From Ignavibacteria bacterium (GTDB lineage: Bacteria; Bacteroidota; Ignavibacteria; Tepidaquicellales; OLB5), in NCBI GenBank assembly GCA_030835005.1, contig JAUQWT010000155.1:1-9131 (forward strand): 9,131 nucleotides of DNA. Reading direction: 5' to 3'. The notes under the pieces are model-generated. The model was given only the letters and a program-made list of their open reading frames with translations. It searched no databases and was not told where the DNA came from. Made by a program: the position numbers and the translations under genes. Each line of letters opens with the position of its first letter. Position 1 is the first letter of the stretch. Below are positions 6,089 to 9,131 of this stretch, piece by piece.

Positions 6089-7096
6089 ATGTCTGAAATC
6101 CTGTTAGAAATCCAAAACCTTAAGAAATACTTCCCTATAAAACGGGGATTACTCTCCAAGACCGTAGGCTATGTAAAAGCCGTAGATGATGTTTCGTTTA
6201 CCATCAATAAGGGAGAAACATTGGGCCTTGTTGGCGAATCCGGATGCGGCAAAACTACAATTGGAAGAACTCTTCTCAGGTTAATTGAACCTACAGGCGG
6301 TGTTGTCAAGTTTGAAGGCAAAAATGTTACTGAAATGGACGCCAAAGACCTGAAAAAGCTCCGAAAGGATATGCAGATAATTTTTCAGGACCCCTACTCA
6401 TCACTCAATCCAAGAATGACAGTAGGCGGAATGATAACCGAAATTTTAAAATATCATGAAATTGCCGAAGGCGAAAAAGCAAATAAAATGGTAATGGATC
6501 TGCTGGAAAAAGTAGGCTTATCCAGGCTCCATGCAAGAAGATATCCGCATGAGTTTTCCGGCGGGCAGAGGCAAAGGATAGGGATTGCAAGGGCACTATC
6601 TGTTGAACCAAAATTTATCGTTTGCGATGAACCCGTTTCCGCGCTTGATGTATCCATTCAATCGCAAATTATTAACCTGCTTCAGGACCTGCAGAAGGAA
6701 CTGGACTTAACTTACTTATTTATCTCGCATGATCTTTCGGTTGTTGAGCATATCAGTGACAGGGTTTCAGTAATGTACTTAGGACAGATAGTTGAAATTG
6801 CCGATTGTAGAGACCTTTATGCGAAGACTATGCATCCATATTCGCAGGCTTTGCTTTCTGCAGTACCTGTTCCCGATCCGAAAAAGAAGAGATCAAGGAT
6901 AATTCTGACTGGAGATGTACCATCTCCTGCAAATGTACCGAGCGGCTGTTATTTCCATCCGCGTTGTCCGCAGATTATCAAAGGCGAGTGCGAACATATC
7001 CGCCCGCTACTTGCAACAGTGAATCAGTCAAGCCACGAAGTCAAATGCTTATTATATCCCGAAAGTTATCCCACAAAGGATGTAAAAGCAGCGTAA
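6089..7096 (+). CDS. Oligopeptide/dipeptide-type ABC transporter ATP-binding protein (OppF/DppF-like)
   Basis: 335-residue peripheral inner-membrane ATPase, the usual length for OppF/DppF. ATPase motifs in order: Walker A GESGCGKTT (49-57), Q-loop Q100 in IIFQDPYSSLNPRM, signature SGGQRQR (157-163), Walker B FIVCDEP (176-182), H-loop H214. The QDPYSSLNPRM and DEPVSALDVSIQSQI stretches are diagnostic of the peptide/nickel importer subfamily. The C-terminal oligopeptide_HPY-type domain (about 235-325) carries PSGCYFHPRCP and four cysteines, C287, C293, C301 and C320. Start: ATG at 6089 matches the family N-terminus (LLEIQNLKKYFPIKRG). It stands alone here: no OppD, permease or substrate-binding protein gene is adjacent. 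It has its own candidate promoter and a terminator 35 bases after the stop, so it is probably monocistronic. Substrate cannot be told from the ATPase. Confidence 0.93.
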   Translation: MSEILLEIQNLKKYFPIKRGLLSKTVGYVKAVDDVSFTINKGETLGLVGESGCGKTTIGRTLLRLIEPTGGVVKFEGKNVTEMDAKDLKKLRKDMQIIFQDPYSSLNPRMTVGGMITEILKYHEIAEGEKANKMVMDLLEKVGLSRLHARRYPHEFSGGQRQRIGIARALSVEPKFIVCDEPVSALDVSIQSQIINLLQDLQKELDLTYLFISHDLSVVEHISDRVSVMYLGQIVEIADCRDLYAKTMHPYSQALLSAVPVPDPKKKRSRIILTGDVPSPANVPSGCYFHPRCPQIIKGECEHIRPLLATVNQSSHEVKCLLYPESYPTKDVKAA

Positions 7097-7130
7097 GATT
7101 TTTATCCTAGTGATAGACGAAATCCATTTA

Positions 7131-7160
7131 ACAAAAAGGACGCAATAGCGTCCTTTTGTA
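7131..7160 (+). terminator. Intrinsic terminator after the ABC ATPase gene
   Basis: AAAAGGACGC (7134-7143) pairs perfectly with GCGTCCTTTT (7148-7157) around an AATA loop. The stem extends to ACAAAA/TTTTGT with one bulged A. GC-rich tip and T-run give a classic Rho-independent terminator, placed 35 bases beyond the ATPase stop. The A-run on the left arm means it could also stop transcription on the opposite strand. Confidence 0.88.
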
Positions 7161-7297
7161 GTTAAGACAAACAAGTAATTGCATATTCTGAAGTGAAACT
7201 CATTAGGTTACTGTATTTACTCTGCGTATATTACTTATGAAATTGTCACTACAGTTTCTCAGAACTGCATTTATTGACTCTAACAACCACAAATAAA

Positions 7298-7579
7298 ATG
7301 GATAAAACTAAAACTAAGGTACATCTCAGCTCAAAAGTTGAATTGAAAGCAAATGAGAACTGGAGTTTTAACAGTCCTCACAAACTGCGACACGGTTTAT
7401 CAGGAGCAAAGGAAACAAAATCAATTGAAGAAATACAGCTATCTTTGGTTAATCAAAACAAAAGTACTAACATCCTTGAATTATCGCAGTCAAAGAAATT
7501 CGACGCTGCCAGGAATTCAGGTCAAAGGGAGTTTGCTAAGAAAAATTCAAAAAAATCGCATTACATTACAAAGAAATAG
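7298..7579 (+). CDS. Hypothetical small basic protein (doubtful ORF)
   Basis: A 93-codon frame starts at ATG 7298; an in-frame TTG at 7274 would add eight codons. The ATG is preceded by an A-rich stretch and no Shine-Dalgarno. The product is polar and basic (17 Lys, 3 Arg, 4 His against 9 acidic residues), rich in Ser and Asn, with no signal peptide or membrane segment and no motif I recognise. Its tail REFAKKNSKKSHYITKK is strongly positive, so a nucleic-acid-binding or disordered protein is possible. It lies after a terminator and converges on the methyltransferase gene. No clear promoter is seen in 7161-7297. If this is not a gene, 7097-7654 is a 558-base region holding only the terminator. 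Confidence 0.35.
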   Translation: MDKTKTKVHLSSKVELKANENWSFNSPHKLRHGLSGAKETKSIEEIQLSLVNQNKSTNILELSQSKKFDAARNSGQREFAKKNSKKSHYITKK

Positions 7580-7654
7580 TTCTTTTAACTCTAATTTAGT
7601 CACCATTTAGATTGACTCGTTGATGTGATAACTTTTTTGCTTCAAAAGACTAAT

Positions 7655-8350
7655 TCACTTTTCTCCCACAATCAAATATCGCCAGCACAAATGCCTGCCA
7701 AGCCCAAGCATATTAATCAGCCACTCGTAAACATTTTCTGTGTGCAAAACGATCTTGTATAACAAATTCACACTTGGTATGAAATTTATTCCAACATATC
7801 CGCCGCTGAGGGGCAGACTGTAAACAGTATTAAAGCTGTGGTGAATGATCTTAAAACCCATTTCATTCATTATCCGGACTGCAGTTTCATATTTGCATTC
7901 TTCATCTTTATGAGCTGAGAGTTTTCTCATTGTCTTTAACAGCAGATTTACATTTGGATCAAAGAATATTATGCGTGCATTACTTTTTGCAACTCTGATA
8001 ATTTCACTTTTGACCTTATCGAAATCAGCTTCTCCGAAGAAATGATGAAGGGCATCCCGCAGAATAATAGTATCAAAGCTTTTGTCTTCAAATGGCAGTT
8101 TCTCCGCATCTGCTGCCTGGAAAATACAATCTGGGTATGTACTCTTGCAGTAACTGATTACTTCATCATCATAATCTATTCCAACACACTCCAGGCCCAG
8201 ATCTGTAACATATTTAGTTGTTGTACCTAAACCGCACCCTAAATCGAGTACTTTGCCTCCTGTTATGTATTCAGCAATTGACTTAATGTGTTTCTTATCA
8301 ACCTGACCCCAAAACTGATTAAGCCTTTTTTCAGGATTTTTAATTTTCAT
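7655..8350 (-). CDS. Class I SAM-dependent methyltransferase (Methyltransf_11 type)
   Basis: 231 residues, cytoplasmic. Rossmann-fold motifs: motif I KVLDLGCGLGTTT (33-45), the ribose-binding acidic position in VGIDYDDE (56-63), adenine-side motif DAEKLPFEDKSFD (81-93), and motif IV-like DALHHF (99-104). The second half continues with RVAKSNARIIFFDPN, the strand-5 region of this family. The C-terminal third (GGYVGINFIPSV, then TENVYEWLINMLG) has no diagnostic substrate motif, so the methyl acceptor is unknown; small-molecule, lipid or quinone-like substrates are all possible. Start: ATG at 8350, with AGGTGA nine bases upstream on the - strand. It follows the other methyltransferase gene by 76 bases in the same direction, so both may share a transcript. 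Confidence 0.87.
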   Translation of the reverse strand: MKIKNPEKRLNQFWGQVDKKHIKSIAEYITGGKVLDLGCGLGTTTKYVTDLGLECVGIDYDDEVISYCKSTYPDCIFQAADAEKLPFEDKSFDTIILRDALHHFFGEADFDKVKSEIIRVAKSNARIIFFDPNVNLLLKTMRKLSAHKDEECKYETAVRIMNEMGFKIIHHSFNTVYSLPLSGGYVGINFIPSVNLLYKIVLHTENVYEWLINMLGLGRHLCWRYLIVGEK

Positions 8351-8426
8351 TTTCCCGGTTCACCTGCATTTCTGTATTTTACCTAATACGTCAAAGTTTT
8401 ACAATGAATTAAGGGTTAAACAAGAT

Positions 8427-9131
8427 TTAGATTGATCTCTTGCTTGCAACAACTAAACAGCTTCCGCCAATAGGTATTCTTTTGCCGTTTCCAATTCTAT
8501 TCAGTTCTATCTTCCAGATCCAATTAAACACTTTATCAGATACCCCTTTTCTTGCCTGATGATCTTTCCTGTACTCATCAATACTTTTTGCTCCTTTTTT
8601 CAGACCAAGTTTATACGGCAGCACCCTGAATAAATATACTGCAACAGGCAATATGGAAAATATATAAGTTGAGCTCACGATATCAAAACCAGTTAACTTC
8701 AGTTTCCCTTCCAGTTCCTTAAGAGTATATCTTCTGAAATGCCCTGCTTCAACATCTTCGTTTGACCATAAAGATTGAAAAGCAGGAACCGTAATGTATA
8801 AATAACCGCCTTCTTTCATATAGTCATAAAGAGATCTCAAAAAACCCAAGTCATCATCAATATGTTCAACCACATCAAACAAACCTGCTGCAGGAATCGA
8901 CCCTTTCCTGAATGAAGCATTCTCAAGTGTTGAGCAGACAATGTTTTTTAGATTCCTTTTCTTTGCGTTCAAACAGCCCTGGATACCGGGCTCAACGAGT
9001 ATTGTTGATATTCCCTTATCCTGAAGGCTTTTTGCAACAAATCCATTGCCTCCTCCAATATCAAAAAAATAACTGTAAGGGGAATTCATTATTACACTTT
9101 TTACAATGCAGTTATTTCTATGGTTAAACCA
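8427..9131 (-). CDS. Class I SAM-dependent methyltransferase (Methyltransf_23 type), partial at right edge
   Basis: The frame is open from the window end (9131) to TAA at 8429-8427, giving 234 visible residues. The Met at 9089 is internal: 14 more codons upstream read WFNHRNNCIVKSVI, matching the conserved F.WF..RN..I helix that precedes motif I in this family, so the true start is beyond the window. Motifs, counted from the first visible residue: motif I FFDIGGGNGF (22-31), acidic E47 in LVEPG, and FDVVEHIDDD (85-94), the usual H-I-D/E-D motif. ITVPAFQSLWSNEDVEAGHF with RRYTLKEL is characteristic of methyltransferases commonly found beside sugar- and lipid-modifying genes. A hydrophobic stretch (FSILPVAVYLFRVLPY) near 159-174 may contact the membrane or substrate. 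Acceptor unknown. Confidence 0.87.
   Translation of the reverse strand, partial: WFNHRNNCIVKSVIMNSPYSYFFDIGGGNGFVAKSLQDKGISTILVEPGIQGCLNAKKRNLKNIVCSTLENASFRKGSIPAAGLFDVVEHIDDDLGFLRSLYDYMKEGGYLYITVPAFQSLWSNEDVEAGHFRRYTLKELEGKLKLTGFDIVSSTYIFSILPVAVYLFRVLPYKLGLKKGAKSIDEYRKDHQARKGVSDKVFNWIWKIELNRIGNGKRIPIGGSCLVVASKRSI

Noticed and set aside
7353..7610. An 85-codon + frame overlapping the small basic ORF.
   Set aside because: It lies mostly within the 7298-7579 frame, has no start signal and no recognisable motif.
7580..7654. Terminator between the small ORF and the convergent methyltransferase.
   Set aside because: Only a CTTTT/AAAAG five-pair stem with a seven-base loop can be drawn, too weak to claim.
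8427..9089. Taking ATG 9089 as the start of the right-hand methyltransferase.
   Set aside because: The 14 codons from 9131 to 9090 are open and encode the family's WF..RN helix, so the gene is cut by the edge.
1..9131. A CRISPR, defence, prophage or insertion-sequence system.
   Set aside because: I see no repeat-spacer array, nuclease, transposase, integrase or target-site duplication, and gene style is uniform.

Overview
This 9.1 kb window is AT-rich and ordinary in gene density. It looks like chromosomal DNA from a Gram-negative bacterium of the Bacteroidota/Chlorobiota/Ignavibacteriota group. The reasons are a DUF2723 (GT117-type) membrane glycosyltransferase, a secreted outer-membrane protein whose signal peptide ends in ..VLA|QND, an Omp85 beta-barrel ending in Phe, weak or variable Shine-Dalgarno sequences, and a TAnnTTTG-type -7 promoter box. 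The exact species cannot be read from the sequence. I see no rRNA, tRNA, CRISPR array, transposase or phage gene.

Region 1 (2-3117, + strand) is a tight envelope/translation operon. It holds the C-terminal part of a DUF2723 protein (cut by the left edge), a short one-POTRA Omp85/BamA-like barrel starting at a TTG 15 bases later, and rsmE overlapping the barrel gene by one base (TGATG). A strong 13-bp inverted repeat covers the rsmE stop codon.

Region 2 (3229-5807, + strand) is the most interesting part. It encodes a six-segment, single-domain voltage-gated cation channel of the BacNav type whose selectivity filter reads TLEGW rather than TLESW, then a small TerB-like helical protein, then a TerC/Alx-family metal-ion transporter. 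Together they suggest a divalent-cation (Ca2+/Mn2+) handling unit. The Alx-like gene is preceded by a possible 20-codon leader ORF whose stop codon overlaps its start codon.

Region 3 (5808-7160) holds one oligopeptide/dipeptide-type ABC ATPase with a plausible promoter of its own and a clear intrinsic terminator. Its permeases and binding protein are not in the window. It keeps a four-cysteine C-terminal domain.

Region 4 (7161-9131) contains a doubtful 93-codon lysine/serine-rich small ORF (+), then two unrelated class I SAM-dependent methyltransferases on the - strand. The second of these runs off the right edge, because the reading frame is open through base 9131.

The candidate of greatest novelty is the channel. 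A Glu-Gly-Trp filter is the feature reported for the native prokaryotic calcium channel CavMr, so this may be a voltage-gated Ca2+ channel from a different phylum, placed next to Ter-family genes.
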